Source: Chitinilyticum aquatile DSM 21506 (GTDB taxonomy: Bacteria; Pseudomonadota; Gammaproteobacteria; Burkholderiales; Chitinibacteraceae). From it: a DNA stretch of 64,000 bases. The stretch spans positions 372,001 to 436,000 of the forward strand of contig NZ_AUMS01000004.1 of the NCBI RefSeq assembly GCF_000430805.1. Reading direction: 5' to 3'. Under the pieces are notes generated by a model. That model was given only the letters and a program-made list of their open reading frames with translations. It made no database searches and was not told the origin of the DNA. This document shows positions 23,140 through 32,739 of this stretch, in pieces (the stretch's first letter is position 1; each line of letters starts with the position of its first letter). Both the position numbers and the translations under genes were made by a program.

Positions 23140-24405
23140 ATGCAGATCGGCAAGTACCAGATTCGTTCTAGGCTGGGTGGCGGCGCGACCGCCGATGTCT
23201 ATCTGGCCTGGGATCCTTTCCTGCGCTGCGATGTGGCGCTCAAGCTCTTCCGTGCTGATGTGACCGGCAACCCTGAAGCTGCCGCGCGCGTGCGCCACAT
23301 GTTCCTGAACGAAGCACGGCTGGTGCGCGAGCTGCATCATCCCTGCATCGTCAATACGCTGGATGCCGTGCAGGATGGCCAGCATTCCTATGTGGTGATG
23401 GAATATGTCGATGGCGTGCCGCTGTCAGTCCATGCGCAGCCGCAGACGCTGCTGCCGCTGGATACCGTGCTGCAGATCGGTTTCCAGTGCTGCATGGCGA
23501 TGCACCACGCCGATCAGCACGGGCTGGTGCATCGTGACCTGAAACCCGACAATCTGCTGCTCAGCAAGAGCGGCGAAGTGAAGATCACCGATTTTGGTGC
23601 CTCCTGCCTGCAGGGCAATGCCGGTGAAGCGAGCCGCATGATCGGCACGCCTTATTACATGTCGCCCGAGCTGGTCGCCGGCGGCGAAGTCGATGCCCGT
23701 TCCGACATGTTTGCGCTGGGCGTGGTGCTCTATGAGCTCCTGACCGGCAGCCGCCCCTTCGAGGGCGAGAACGCGATGAGTACGCTCTACCAGATCAGCC
23801 ATACGCCACACCAGTCGCTGCGTGCGCGCCGTCCCGACTTGCCGGCAGCGCTCGAACTGCTGCTGGAAATCGCCCTGCAGAAAGACCCGGAAGCCCGCTT
23901 CCCGACCTGGAAAGCCTTTGCCGATCACCTTTCGGCCATTGACCAGACCGTACGCAGTGCACGCGAGGAACTGTCGGACCGCGAGAAATTCCTCTTGCTG
24001 CGGCAGAACCGTTTTTTTCAGAGTTTCAGCGACGCTGAGCTGTGGCAGGTATTGCGCATCGCCAGCTGGCATCTGCTGACTCCGGGGCGCGTACTGATGC
24101 AGGAAGACCAGCCTGGCAATTCCTTCTCCATCCTGCTGCAGGGCAAGGCAGCGGTGAGCCGGGCTGGGCAGACGCTTGCCACGCTCCGTCCCGGCGACTG
24201 CATGGGTGAAATGGCCTACATCACGCCGGAAAAACCGCTGCGCCGCGCCACGGTCGCCGCAGTGACCTCGGTGCTGGTGGTGAAATTCCGTCGCCGCTCG
24301 ATCGAGGGGTCGCCGCAACTGCAGTCACGCTTCGAGCAATGCTTCCTGCGCCTGCTGGTCGCTCGCCTTGAGGAAACCAACAATCAGCTCGTCGCCGCGT
24401 TCTGA
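23140..24405 (+). CDS. Serine/threonine protein kinase fused to a cyclic-nucleotide-binding domain
   Basis: 421-residue cytoplasmic protein with no membrane segment. Residues 6-270 form a eukaryotic-type kinase: glycine loop LGGGATADV, Lys35 in VALKLF, Glu58, catalytic HRDLKPDN (131-138), DFG (151-153) and the GTPYYMSPE activation segment. A short linker leads to residues 295-415, a cNMP-binding/Crp-type beta-roll: FFQSFSDAELWQVL, then LMQEDQPGNSFSILLQGKAAV and LRPGDCMGEMAYI. The phosphate-binding cassette arginine is not clearly placed, so ligand binding is uncertain. AGGGG precedes the ATG at 23140; an in-frame start at 23101 is less likely. No phosphatase or substrate gene is adjacent. Confidence 0.9.
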   Translation: MQIGKYQIRSRLGGGATADVYLAWDPFLRCDVALKLFRADVTGNPEAAARVRHMFLNEARLVRELHHPCIVNTLDAVQDGQHSYVVMEYVDGVPLSVHAQPQTLLPLDTVLQIGFQCCMAMHHADQHGLVHRDLKPDNLLLSKSGEVKITDFGASCLQGNAGEASRMIGTPYYMSPELVAGGEVDARSDMFALGVVLYELLTGSRPFEGENAMSTLYQISHTPHQSLRARRPDLPAALELLLEIALQKDPEARFPTWKAFADHLSAIDQTVRSAREELSDREKFLLLRQNRFFQSFSDAELWQVLRIASWHLLTPGRVLMQEDQPGNSFSILLQGKAAVSRAGQTLATLRPGDCMGEMAYITPEKPLRRATVAAVTSVLVVKFRRRSIEGSPQLQSRFEQCFLRLLVARLEETNNQLVAAF

Positions 24406-24511
24406 GTAGCAGCATGGCTGTGGCATTTTGCGGGCTACTGCAGCCGGCACTGTGACAAGCCGGCAGCGCCTGTGCTTGAATCAGGGTTTGCCCTTATTCG
24501 ACCGCGCCGCC

Positions 24512-25819
24512 ATGACTGCACCCGATCCGCACAGCCACCGCCCCCTGAACGGCAATGATTACCGCACACTGGGGCTGGCCGCCCTGGGTGGTGCGCTCGA
24601 ATTCTACGATTTCGTGATCTTCGTGTTCTTTACCGTCGTGCTGGGGCAGCTGTTTTTCCCTCCCGACATGCCGGACTGGCTGCGTCAGGTGCAGACCTTC
24701 GGCATTTTTGCTGCCGGCTACCTGGCTCGGCCGCTGGGCGGCATCATCATGGCCCACTTCGGCGATTTGCTGGGGCGCAAGCGCATGTTCACGCTGAGCA
24801 TTTTCCTGATGGCGGTGCCCACACTGCTGATGGGCCTGCTGCCAACTTATGCCGCCATCGGGATCTGGGCACCGATCCTGCTGCTGGCGCTGCGCATCCT
24901 GCAGGGCGCCGCGATTGGTGGCGAGGTGCCGGGGGCATGGGTATTCGTGTCCGAACATGTGCCGTCCCGTCATGTGGGCTTTGCCTGCGGCACGCTGACC
25001 GCCGGGCTCACGGCCGGTATTCTGCTGGGCTCGCTGGTGGCCACCTTCATAAACCGTAGCTACAGCCCGTCCGAAATTGCAGGCTGGGCCTGGCGGATTC
25101 CTTTCATTCTGGGCGGTGGCTTTGGCCTTCTGGCCATGTACCTGCGCCGCTGGCTGCATGAAACACCGGTATTTGCCGAACTGCAGGCGCGCAAGGCGCT
25201 GGCCGGGGAATTGCCGCTGAAGGCCGTTCTGCGCGATCACAAACAGGCCGTGCTGCTGTCGATGCTGATGACCTGGCTGCTGTCTGCTGCGATTGTCGTA
25301 ATGATCCTGATGACTCCGCCGCTGCTGCAAAAGCAGTTCGGCATCCTGCCGGCGGTCACGCTGCAGGCCAACAGCATGGCGATTCTCGCGCTGACGCTGG
25401 GCTGCATGCTGGCGGGCTGGATCATCGACCGCATCGGTGCCGGGCTGACCTTCATTGCGGGTTCCCTGCTGCTGGGGGCCTGCACGCACCTGTTCTACAG
25501 CGATGTAGCCGCTGGCGCTACTCATCTGTATGCGTATTACACGCTGGCGGGGCTCAGTGTCGGCATTGTTGGCGCGGTGCCTTTCGTTATGATCTGTGCC
25601 TTTCCGCCCGCCGTGCGTTTCACCGGGCTTTCGTTTTCCTACAACGTGGCCTATGCCGTGCTGGGCGGGCTGACGCCGCTGATGGTGTCGCTGTGGATGA
25701 AGAGCAATCCGCTGGCTCCCGCGCATTACGTGATGGCGCTGGCCGGGCTTGGTGTGTTGCTGGGCGTCTGGCTGCTGCGCTTGCGGCCGCAGCCGGTATT
25801 GGCGGTGCAGGCCGCTTGA
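24512..25819 (+). CDS. MFS transporter of the metabolite:H+ symporter (MHS/ProP-like) family
   Basis: 435-residue inner-membrane carrier with about 12 hydrophobic helices. MHS features are ALGGALEFYDFVIFVFF at the first helix, AGYLARPLGGIIMAHFGDLLGRKRMF between helices 2 and 3, and RILQGAAIGGEVPGAWVFVSEH in helix 4. Members import organic acids, betaines or amino acids with protons; no substrate can be named. The start at 24512 lacks a good ribosome binding site, and the in-frame region upstream does not look like family sequence. No adjacent regulator or enzyme gene hints at the substrate. Confidence 0.9.
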   Translation: MTAPDPHSHRPLNGNDYRTLGLAALGGALEFYDFVIFVFFTVVLGQLFFPPDMPDWLRQVQTFGIFAAGYLARPLGGIIMAHFGDLLGRKRMFTLSIFLMAVPTLLMGLLPTYAAIGIWAPILLLALRILQGAAIGGEVPGAWVFVSEHVPSRHVGFACGTLTAGLTAGILLGSLVATFINRSYSPSEIAGWAWRIPFILGGGFGLLAMYLRRWLHETPVFAELQARKALAGELPLKAVLRDHKQAVLLSMLMTWLLSAAIVVMILMTPPLLQKQFGILPAVTLQANSMAILALTLGCMLAGWIIDRIGAGLTFIAGSLLLGACTHLFYSDVAAGATHLYAYYTLAGLSVGIVGAVPFVMICAFPPAVRFTGLSFSYNVAYAVLGGLTPLMVSLWMKSNPLAPAHYVMALAGLGVLLGVWLLRLRPQPVLAVQAA

Positions 25820-25887
25820 AGCACCATCGAGCCGCTGGCCGGCCCGTCTGCCTGAGCGTTCTTGAGCCTTGAGGGCGGCTACCCGCC

Positions 25888-26280
25888 CTAGTCTCCGTTC
25901 GCGTCGTATTCGCGCGTTTCGTCCTCGCACAGGCCCACTTCGATGCGAAAGGCGCTTACGCCACGGCTCTGTGCGAATTCCAGCTGCCTGACCCACAAAA
26001 ACAGCTCGGTCTGCAGTGCCGCATCCTCGCAGGCCGGGTTGCCCGCCAGCGTCCCGATGGTCATCAGGCCGTCGCTGATGGCGTGCCAGTCGTGGCGCAG
26101 CTCGTTCTTCGCCTGGCCCCCCTGGTCCAGATACTGGCTGAGCGGCTTGACGCCCCACTCCTGTGCGATGTCTTCCAGCATCGCCAGTGCGGCAATGAGC
26201 TGGCTGCCGGCACGCGGGCCGGGTGTGGTGACCGGCGGGTCGAAGGCAAGATAGAGTCCGGGCTGCATGGTGTGGTCCAT
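25888..26280 (-). CDS. Hypothetical soluble protein
   Basis: 130 residues from the ATG at 26280; a second ATG four codons later (MQPGLYLAFD) is equally possible. No signal peptide, membrane segment or recognised domain. The sequence is moderately acidic, with a helical look (SQLIAALAMLEDIAQEW, ALQTELFLWVRQLEFA). The C-terminus ends in a cluster of acidic residues (CEDETREYDANGD). It converges with the MHS transporter gene and is divergent from the DUF2272 lipoprotein gene. Codon use is ordinary for this genome, which supports it being real, but the function is unknown. Confidence 0.6.
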   Translation of the reverse strand: MDHTMQPGLYLAFDPPVTTPGPRAGSQLIAALAMLEDIAQEWGVKPLSQYLDQGGQAKNELRHDWHAISDGLMTIGTLAGNPACEDAALQTELFLWVRQLEFAQSRGVSAFRIEVGLCEDETREYDANGD

Positions 26281-26428
26281 CAAACAGGAAAGAAACACGG
26301 GCGGAGCCGGCGTGACCCGGCAAAGTCGCATGGTGCGCAAACGCAGCCACGCTGGCAAGTGTGCAGCCGGCGTCTGGCCTATCATGAAAGTCCTGCGCCG
26401 CCCGCATACCGGCACTCTGCCTTCCCGC

Positions 26429-27205
26429 ATGAAACGCTTGTCTGCCTTGCTGCTGCTGGCGCTGGCCGCCTGTGGCACTACTCCGCCGCCGTCTGCCGTC
26501 ATTGTGCCGGTCGAGCCGGAAATTGCCTCCGCGCCCGCCGAGGTCTTTGCCAGCGCACCTGCCGCTGATGTTCCCGCTGCCGGACCGCTGCGCGCCGGAA
26601 TCATCGCGGCAGCCATCCGGGAGTGGGAATACTTTGGCCAGCAGACCGTCGTGATCAGCGACGGGGAAGAAAGCATCCCGCACATGGGCATCTGGGAAGA
26701 TGAGGACCCCGAACACAGCGCGCGAATCAATCAGTACTGGCGCAGCGTTGGCAGTGCGCGCCTGTCCGGGTACGACTGCCGGGAGCCGTGGTCCGCCGCC
26801 TTCATCAGCTGGGTGATGCAGCAAGCTGGCGTGGCGAAATCACTGTTTCCGCCTGCCGGTGCCCACCGCAGCTACCTCAATCACGTGCTGGCCGGCGCAG
26901 ACAAGCCGGAAGCCCTGCTGCGGCCGCATCCGATCCGGCAGTACCAGCCCCGGCCCGGCGATCTGCTGTGCACCACGCGGGGCCGCAATCCTCCGGATGA
27001 AGCGCCGGAAACCTTGCCTGTCAGCCTTGCCATGCCGCTGCACTGCGATATTGTTGTGGCGCGCGACGGGCAGCTGCTGGAAGTGATCGGTGGCAATGTG
27101 CGCAATTCGGTTTCGAAGACCATCCTCACCCTGTCGCCGGAAGGCTATGTGCAGTTCTCCCGCCTGCGGCCGTGGTTTCTGATCATCGAAAACCGGCTGG
27201 ACTGA
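26429..27205 (+). CDS. DUF2272-family lipoprotein
   Basis: 258 residues. The N-terminus MKRLSALLLLALAACG is a lipoprotein signal with lipobox LAAC, so the mature protein should be anchored to a membrane by Cys15. A Pro/Ala-rich spacer leads to the DUF2272 domain (about 65-255) with the recognisable CREPWSAAFISWVMQQAGV and a terminal FLIIEN region. Trp, Ser and Cys residues in this domain recall papain-like or NlpC-like folds, but I cannot assign catalysis. The upstream in-frame start at 26267 would bury the signal peptide. A palindromic repeat begins 39 nt after the stop. Confidence 0.88.
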   Translation: MKRLSALLLLALAACGTTPPPSAVIVPVEPEIASAPAEVFASAPAADVPAAGPLRAGIIAAAIREWEYFGQQTVVISDGEESIPHMGIWEDEDPEHSARINQYWRSVGSARLSGYDCREPWSAAFISWVMQQAGVAKSLFPPAGAHRSYLNHVLAGADKPEALLRPHPIRQYQPRPGDLLCTTRGRNPPDEAPETLPVSLAMPLHCDIVVARDGQLLEVIGGNVRNSVSKTILTLSPEGYVQFSRLRPWFLIIENRLD

Positions 27206-27244
27206 TGCGACAGGGAGGATGGACAAATGATCAGGTTCGTTCAT

Positions 27245-27292
27245 GGGTATTGCCATGCAGCTCTTTGTTTTAAAGGGTTGCGTGGCAATACC
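27245..27292. repeat. Dispersed palindromic repeat, copy D
   Basis: 48-bp palindrome GGGTATTGCCATGCAGCT ... TTGCGTGGCAATACC. It lies between the DUF2272 gene and the orphan response-regulator gene and has well matched arms (about 18 of 20 pairs allowing G-T). Confidence 0.85.
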
Positions 27293-27414
27293 TGCTAATG
27301 CTGCTGGCGTGCCGGCGTTGCTTGCCACCATGCCGGGCGACTTGCCGTTTTCTTGCATAGACTGGACAGGGCAGGTGGATCGGCCGGCCTGCCTTATTTC
27401 GGGAGCGTAATGCG

Positions 27415-28554
27415 ATGGAACACAATAACAAAGCCCTGATCCTGATTGTCGATGACGACGCGATCATCCGGCAGGTCGTCTCGCGGCTGTTGTCCGAGCA
27501 GTACCGCGTTGAAGTGGCGGAAGACGGCGAGCAGGGGCTGGCACGGGCTCGCGAACTGCTGCCCGACGGCATGATTGTCGATATCCAGATGCCCAGGATG
27601 AATGGCTTCGAGTTGTGCGAGGCCCTGCATGCCGATATGGAGCTTGCTGGCATTCCGGTGATGCTGATGTCGGCGGCGGAAAACAAGGATGAATTGCTGA
27701 GGGCTTACGACGTCGGCGGCGATGGCTACATCACCAAGCCGATTGATCCCAAAGCTTTGCGGGCCAAAATCACCTATATGCTTGATACCCAGCGCGAGCG
27801 CAAGGCGATGCAGGATCAGATCAGCTACGCGACGAGCACGGCGTTTACCGCCATGAGCAGCATGAGCGAAACCGGGCTGGTGATGGAATCGCTCAAGCAG
27901 TTCAATTCGTGCGAAACCACGCGCGACCTGGGCGAGCAGATCATGCTGGCGCTGGGGCAGTTCGAGCTGGATGGCGCGGTGCAGCTGGCCGGCAGCGAAG
28001 AGCTCGTGGCGCTGAACCGCAAGGGGCCGGCGACGGATGTCGAGCGCTCGATCTTGCAGCATGTGGCCAGCATGGATCGCATCCAGCAGTTCACCCGGCG
28101 GCTGGCGATCAACTTCCCCGGCATCAAGCTGCTGGTGAGCAATATGCCGATTGGCGATGAAGAGCGCTGTGGCCGGCTGCGCGACAATCTGGCCATTCTG
28201 GTCGAGGCTGCCGAAAGCCGGCTGGAGGCCATCAAGGTCAAGGCGTCGCTGCTCTCGGCTCAACGCAAGGTGGCGATCGTCAACACCATTCAGTCCCTCA
28301 CCCGCGCCTTGCTGGAAATCGACATGCAGCAACGCGAGGGCAAAGCCAATCGCACGATGATTTTCAATGAAACAATGATGCGGCTGGAAGAATCATTGTC
28401 CGCGTTCAGCCTGTCGGAGCGGCAGGAGCAGAACCTGCTCAATATTGTGCGCGAAGCCTGGGAGCGGGTGGCGGCAACGTATGGTGACGAGGCCGAGTTG
28501 CAGGACCGTCTGACGCATATCGTCCGCGATCTGCAGCAGATGGCTTCGGTCTGA
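27415..28554 (+). CDS. Orphan response regulator with an uncharacterised output region
   Basis: 379 residues. Residues 8-125 are a receiver domain: DDD at 14-16, phosphoacceptor Asp in GMIVDIQMPRMNGFEL, and Lys in YITKPIDPKAL. Residues 140-380 are an uncharacterised, mostly helical region; the middle part (SLKQFNSCETTRDLGEQIMLALGQFELDGAVQLAG) resembles the start of a GAF domain, and the end (MMRLEESLSAFSLSERQEQNLLNIV) looks like a coiled coil. No DNA-binding, GGDEF, EAL or HD-GYP motif is present, so signalling is probably through protein contact. GGGAG precedes the ATG. No histidine kinase gene is adjacent. Confidence 0.88.
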   Translation: MEHNNKALILIVDDDAIIRQVVSRLLSEQYRVEVAEDGEQGLARARELLPDGMIVDIQMPRMNGFELCEALHADMELAGIPVMLMSAAENKDELLRAYDVGGDGYITKPIDPKALRAKITYMLDTQRERKAMQDQISYATSTAFTAMSSMSETGLVMESLKQFNSCETTRDLGEQIMLALGQFELDGAVQLAGSEELVALNRKGPATDVERSILQHVASMDRIQQFTRRLAINFPGIKLLVSNMPIGDEERCGRLRDNLAILVEAAESRLEAIKVKASLLSAQRKVAIVNTIQSLTRALLEIDMQQREGKANRTMIFNETMMRLEESLSAFSLSERQEQNLLNIVREAWERVAATYGDEAELQDRLTHIVRDLQQMASV

Positions 28555-28711
28555 TCCTTGCACCGTCAACGGATCGCATGCGGAATTCAGACGCGACCTC
28601 GCCCGGACCGGATGAGCGGCGCCGCACAGGTGCAGCCTGCGGCCTGAGCAGTGAACAGCGCCCATCGCGTAAAAATTCATCAAACATCAACAGAGCCTAA
28701 TACCTGGTGGC

Positions 28712-31003
28712 CTATTTCTTGCGGCTGCCCTGTTGTCCGGCCGCTGGCGGCGCGCGGCGGGCACCGGTCGGCTTCGCGCCTGCGTGCGGCTTGTCCGGTG
28801 TGGCAGAAGGTGTGCCACGCGAGCCGTTCTCGCGGCTGGAGGGTTTGCCGCCAGTGGGGCGGATCAGTGCCCGTGCCTTGTCCGGCGTACCCGGCCCGCC
28901 ACCACCGCGGGCATTGCCGCGCGGCGCCTTCATGCTGCGCTCGGCGGCCGTTTCCGGCGGAATCAGGTGATTCGGGCTGTGGCCGATCAGGTCGCGCCGG
29001 CCCATCGCAATCAGCGCCTCGCGCAGGATGGGCCAGTTGGCCGGATCGTGATAGCGCAGAAAGGCCTTGTGCAGCGTGCGCTGCTTCGCGGCCTTGACGA
29101 TCGCAACCTTCTCGCTGGAACGGCTCAGTTTTTTCAGCGGGTTGCGCCCGGTGTGCCACATGGTGGTGGCCATCGCCATCGGTGTCGGCGTGAAGGCCTG
29201 CACCTGGTCGGGGCGGAAGTGGTTTTTCTTCAGCCACAGCGCCAGGTTCAGCATGTCCTCGTCGGTCGTGCCCGGATGCGCAGCGATGAAGTAGGGGATC
29301 AGATACTGCTTTTTCCCCGACTTTTCCGAGTAGTAGTCGAAGAGTTTGCGGAATTTTTCGAAGGTGCCGATGCCCGGCTTCATCATTTTCGACAGCGGGC
29401 CGTCTTCGGTGTGCTCCGGCGCGATTTTCAGGTAGCCGCTGACGTGATGCTTGGCGAGCTCTTCGACGTATTCGGGGGATTCGGCGGCGAGGTCGTAGCG
29501 CACACCCGAGCCGATGGTGATCTTCTTCACCCCCGGCACTGCACGCGCCTTGCGGTACAGCTGCACCAGGCTGGAGTGATCGGTGTTGAGGTTTTCGCAG
29601 ATGCCCGGATACACGCAGGACAAGCGGCGACAGGACGATTCGATTTTCGGGTCCTTGCACGCCAGCCGGTACATGTTGGCGGTCGGGCCGCCCAGATCGG
29701 TGATGTGGCCCTTGAAGCCGCGGGTCTTGTCGCGGATTTCCTCGATTTCGCTGAGGATGCTCTCGTGCGAGCGGCTCTGGATGATGCGGCCTTCGTGCTC
29801 GGTAATCGAGCAGAAGGTACAGCCGCCGAAGCAGCCGCGCATGATGTTGACCGAGAACTTGATCATCTCCCAGGCCGGGATGTGTGCGTCAGCGTAGGAT
29901 GGGTGCGGGTTGCGGGCGTAAAAGAGACCGAACACGTAATCCATTTCCGGCGTGGTCAGCGGAATCGGCGGCGGGTTCAGCCACACGTCGCGTTCGCCGT
30001 GCTGCTGCACCATCGCGCGCGCATTGCCGGGGTTGGCTTCCAGATGCAGCGTGCGGCTGGCGTGCGCGTAGAGCACCGGATCGTGCGCGACAGCCTCGAA
30101 GGCCGGGATGCGGATCACGGTGGTCTTGCGGGCGGCTTTGCGCGCGGCGACGCGATCGGCCAGCGGCAGGAACTTGATTGTTTGCACGCCGGTGCTGGAT
30201 TCAGCATTACCCTGGTGTATCTCCGGCTGCATTTCGTAGGGATTGAGGTGTGGATCAATGCGTCCCGGGGTATCGACGGTGGACGAATCCAGCTCCAGCC
30301 AGTGCGCATCCGGCTTCCAGCCGTATGGCACCAGAAAGGCCGTGCCGCGGATGTCGCGCATGTCTTTGAGTTTCTCGCCGGCGGCGGCGCGCTGCGCTAC
30401 CTCGACCAGCGCGCGCTCGGCGTTGCCGAACAGCAGCAGGTCGGCCTTGGCATAGATCAGTGCCGACTGGCGCACCGTGTCGCTCCAGTAATCGTACTGG
30501 GCGATACGGCGCAGGCTGGCCTCGATACCGCCGATCATGATCTGCACGCCGGGATACGCCTCGCGGCAGCGCTGCGAGTAGATGTTCACCGCGCGGTCGG
30601 GTCGTTTGCCGGCGGCCGCGCCGGGGGTGTAGGCATCGTCCGAGCGCGGCTTTTTATCCGCCGTGTACTGGTTGATCATCGAGTCCATATTGCCCGATGT
30701 CACGCCAAAGAACAGGCGCGGCTTGCCCAATGCCTTGAAGGCGTCGGCGCTGTGCCAGTCCGGCTGCGCAAGGATGCCCACGCGCAGGCCCTGCGCTTCC
30801 AGTAGCCGCCCGACCAGCGCCATGCCAAAGCTTGGGTGGTCGATGTAGCAGTCACCCGTCACCAGAATGATGTCGCATTCGTCCCAGCCGAGCTGGTCCA
30901 TCTCCGCACGGCTCATCGGCAGGAAGGGCGCGGGCGAACGCGGGCTGACGCCGGCAGGCAGCTGGAAAATCGGGGAGGGTGTGGCGGAAACGACGGAATT
31001 CAT
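28712..31003 (-). CDS. ygiQ: YgiQ-family radical SAM protein
   Basis: 763-residue radical SAM enzyme of the UPF0313/YgiQ family. The N-terminal region ([29 protein letters not shown]) is a B12-binding-like fold, and the 4Fe-4S cluster motif is CFGGCTFC (CxxxCxxC) near residue 390, followed by [10 protein letters not shown] and [21 protein letters not shown]. The last 80 residues are a Gly/Pro/Arg-rich disordered tail. The reaction is unknown. Two upstream in-frame starts exist (31054 and nearby), but 31003 fits the family N-terminus. A strong antisense open frame over this gene is a GC artefact. Confidence 0.93.
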   Translation of the reverse strand: MNSVVSATPSPIFQLPAGVSPRSPAPFLPMSRAEMDQLGWDECDIILVTGDCYIDHPSFGMALVGRLLEAQGLRVGILAQPDWHSADAFKALGKPRLFFGVTSGNMDSMINQYTADKKPRSDDAYTPGAAAGKRPDRAVNIYSQRCREAYPGVQIMIGGIEASLRRIAQYDYWSDTVRQSALIYAKADLLLFGNAERALVEVAQRAAAGEKLKDMRDIRGTAFLVPYGWKPDAHWLELDSSTVDTPGRIDPHLNPYEMQPEIHQGNAESSTGVQTIKFLPLADRVAARKAARKTTVIRIPAFEAVAHDPVLYAHASRTLHLEANPGNARAMVQQHGERDVWLNPPPIPLTTPEMDYVFGLFYARNPHPSYADAHIPAWEMIKFSVNIMRGCFGGCTFCSITEHEGRIIQSRSHESILSEIEEIRDKTRGFKGHITDLGGPTANMYRLACKDPKIESSCRRLSCVYPGICENLNTDHSSLVQLYRKARAVPGVKKITIGSGVRYDLAAESPEYVEELAKHHVSGYLKIAPEHTEDGPLSKMMKPGIGTFEKFRKLFDYYSEKSGKKQYLIPYFIAAHPGTTDEDMLNLALWLKKNHFRPDQVQAFTPTPMAMATTMWHTGRNPLKKLSRSSEKVAIVKAAKQRTLHKAFLRYHDPANWPILREALIAMGRRDLIGHSPNHLIPPETAAERSMKAPRGNARGGGGPGTPDKARALIRPTGGKPSSRENGSRGTPSATPDKPHAGAKPTGARRAPPAAGQQGSRKK

Positions 31004-31102
31004 GAGCACGATGAGCGAAACTAATCGCGCATTGTCGCAGAAAAGCCGGGGCAATTCAAAAAAGCCTGATTTTTCATGGGGATAGACCTGCGGTCTGCAA
31101 GG

Positions 31103-31873
31103 TTATTTCTGCCGTGCCGCCGGGGTGGGCTGCGATGCGGTGGCCGGCCTGGCGGCCTGCATCAGACGGGTGATGTAGCGCTCCCGAATCATCTGCTGCA
31201 AGGCGGCATCCAGGCGCTGCCGCTCGGCGGCTGGCAGTCGTGCCGGATTCAGATAGACGCCAGCCTCGATCAGACCGAGTTCCGGTGCCGGGCGAGCGTC
31301 GAAGTTCGCGCGCAGCTCGGGCCCGATGCTCTGGTAAATTTCCGGTACAAAGGTTGTGGCAGCGATGCGGTCTTTTTCCAGTTTCTTCAGCAGCATGCCC
31401 CAGCCGGTGGAATAGTCGAGCTGACCGCTTGGGGCCAGTTTCGCCTGCAGGGCCAGCAATTCCGGTGTGGACTGCGTGCCGCGCAGCACGCCCAGGCGGC
31501 CGCTGCCGAGCGCGGCAGGCCCGCTGGCCACCGGGCTGCCACGCCGGGTGACCCACAGCAGATTGCCGTGGTACATGCGGTAGAACAGGCCGGCCTTGTT
31601 GCGCTCGGGCGAAGCAATGGCGCCGAGCACCAGCGTGAGCTCGCCGCGCTGGAACATGTACCAGATGCGTGGGTTGGGGTAGTCACCCATCCGGAGGGTG
31701 CAGCCGCTGAGCTCGCCCAGGCGCTGGTGCAGCGGCGGCAGGCCCTTGTCGGGGTTGCCGCCCAGCAGGCGCTCGACTTCCGGTGTCGTATACGCGGCAG
31801 CCAGCTCGCAGGCAGCAAGCCGGCCGACGCCGGGCAGCAGTGCGATGAGAAAGAATGCAATCCGTATGAACAT
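31103..31873 (-). CDS. Periplasmic solute-binding-like protein (SBP family 3 type), stand-alone
   Basis: 256 residues. A signal peptide (MFIRIAFFLIALLPGVGRLAAC) is followed by a two-lobe binding-protein fold: GELSGCTLRMGDYPNPRIWYMFQRGELTLVL, then PERNKAGLFYRMY, and ERYITRLMQAARPA at the end. It lacks permease or ATPase partners. It is paralogous to the protein at 32740 (shared SGC.L..., IW...G.L and PER...Y positions). Binding of an amino acid or a role as a sensor is possible; no ligand can be named. A longer in-frame start at 31918 is less likely. Confidence 0.8.
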   Translation of the reverse strand: MFIRIAFFLIALLPGVGRLAACELAAAYTTPEVERLLGGNPDKGLPPLHQRLGELSGCTLRMGDYPNPRIWYMFQRGELTLVLGAIASPERNKAGLFYRMYHGNLLWVTRRGSPVASGPAALGSGRLGVLRGTQSTPELLALQAKLAPSGQLDYSTGWGMLLKKLEKDRIAATTFVPEIYQSIGPELRANFDARPAPELGLIEAGVYLNPARLPAAERQRLDAALQQMIRERYITRLMQAARPATASQPTPAARQK

Positions 31874-32070
31874 GTGCACCCTGGCTGACGTGATTGTGGT
31901 GTGTATCTGGCGCCGCATGCCGGGTTTGAGTCAGCATGGGCCGTGCCTGCTCTTTGTAGCAGGCCGGCCGGGGGTCTGCCATCCGGGCCTGCTGGCAGGT
32001 CCGATCCACGAGCTGCTGCGCCTGCGGCCGGCACTGGGGTAGCGGATAGGGAAGTTTTCAAAAATGAAAA

Positions 32071-32119
32071 GGGTATATTCACGCAGCCTTTTACTATCAA
32101 TGACTGCACGAATATACCC
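32071..32119. repeat. Dispersed palindromic repeat, copy E
   Basis: 49-bp palindrome with outer arms GGGTATATTCACGCAG and CTGCACGAATATACCC. It lies 16 nt beyond the yaeQ stop. The rest of the gap 31874-32135 holds no gene I can support. Confidence 0.85.
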
Positions 32120-32135
32120 AATAAACAAACGTGGC

Positions 32136-32672
32136 TTACTTGATGGTGGCTGCCACGACCTGTACCGATTGCGTATCGCTGGCCAGCCAGAGTTCGCCAT
32201 CCTGCAGAGTGGCATTGAGCCGCATTGTGCGTTCGGCCAGTTGCCCCAGCTCGGCAAAGGTATCCATGCCGATTTCGATCACATGCAGATTGTCGAAACG
32301 GCACACCTGGCCCTCGATTTTCTTCCACCAGGTGTCCGCCACGCGGTTGCCGTAGGTGTAGATCCAGACTTCGGCTGCGCGCTGGCAGGCCTGCCTGACG
32401 CGCTTTTCGTCGGGCTGGCCGAGGTCGATCCACAGTTCGATGTCGTCGGTCAGCGTCTTCTGCCACAGCGCCGGGTCTTCCTCGTCGCTGAGGCCACGGC
32501 CGAATTCCAGTGTTTCGCTGGCGTGGCGGGCAAAGGCAGCCAGCCGCAGCATCATGCGTTCGTCAGTCTCGGAAGGATGGCGTGCGAGGGTGAGGTGGTG
32601 CGTGGCGTAATAGCCGCGATCCATGTCGGAAATGGTGAGTTCGGCCTTGTAGACCGTTGCTTTGAGGGCCAT
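32136..32672 (-). CDS. yaeQ: YaeQ-family protein
   Basis: 178 residues, the usual length. It starts MALKATVYKAELTISDMDRGYY, typical of YaeQ, a PD-(D/E)XK-fold protein of unclear biochemical role that has been linked to transcription antitermination through RfaH suppression. Conserved stretches include HPSETDERMMLRLAAFA, IDLGQPDEKRVRQAC and YGNRVADTWW. The longer in-frame start at 32747 lies across the preceding gene's end and is rejected because similarity begins at 32672. It follows the binding-protein gene by 67 nt on the same strand. Confidence 0.93.
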   Translation of the reverse strand: MALKATVYKAELTISDMDRGYYATHHLTLARHPSETDERMMLRLAAFARHASETLEFGRGLSDEEDPALWQKTLTDDIELWIDLGQPDEKRVRQACQRAAEVWIYTYGNRVADTWWKKIEGQVCRFDNLHVIEIGMDTFAELGQLAERTMRLNATLQDGELWLASDTQSVQVVAATIK

Positions 32673-32739
32673 GGCAGCGCAAAGGGGCAAAACCGCCAGT
32701 GTAACAAGCCACGGCTTTGCCTGCCTTGCCGAATGCCGC

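Noticed and set aside
24494-26824. A 776-codon open frame on the - strand opposite the MHS transporter and neighbours
   Set aside because: It is antisense to a recognisable transporter and crosses two other genes; no family features.
28733-30805. A 690-codon open frame on the + strand opposite ygiQ
   Set aside because: Antisense shadow of a certain radical SAM gene, repetitive Val/Arg/Gly composition.
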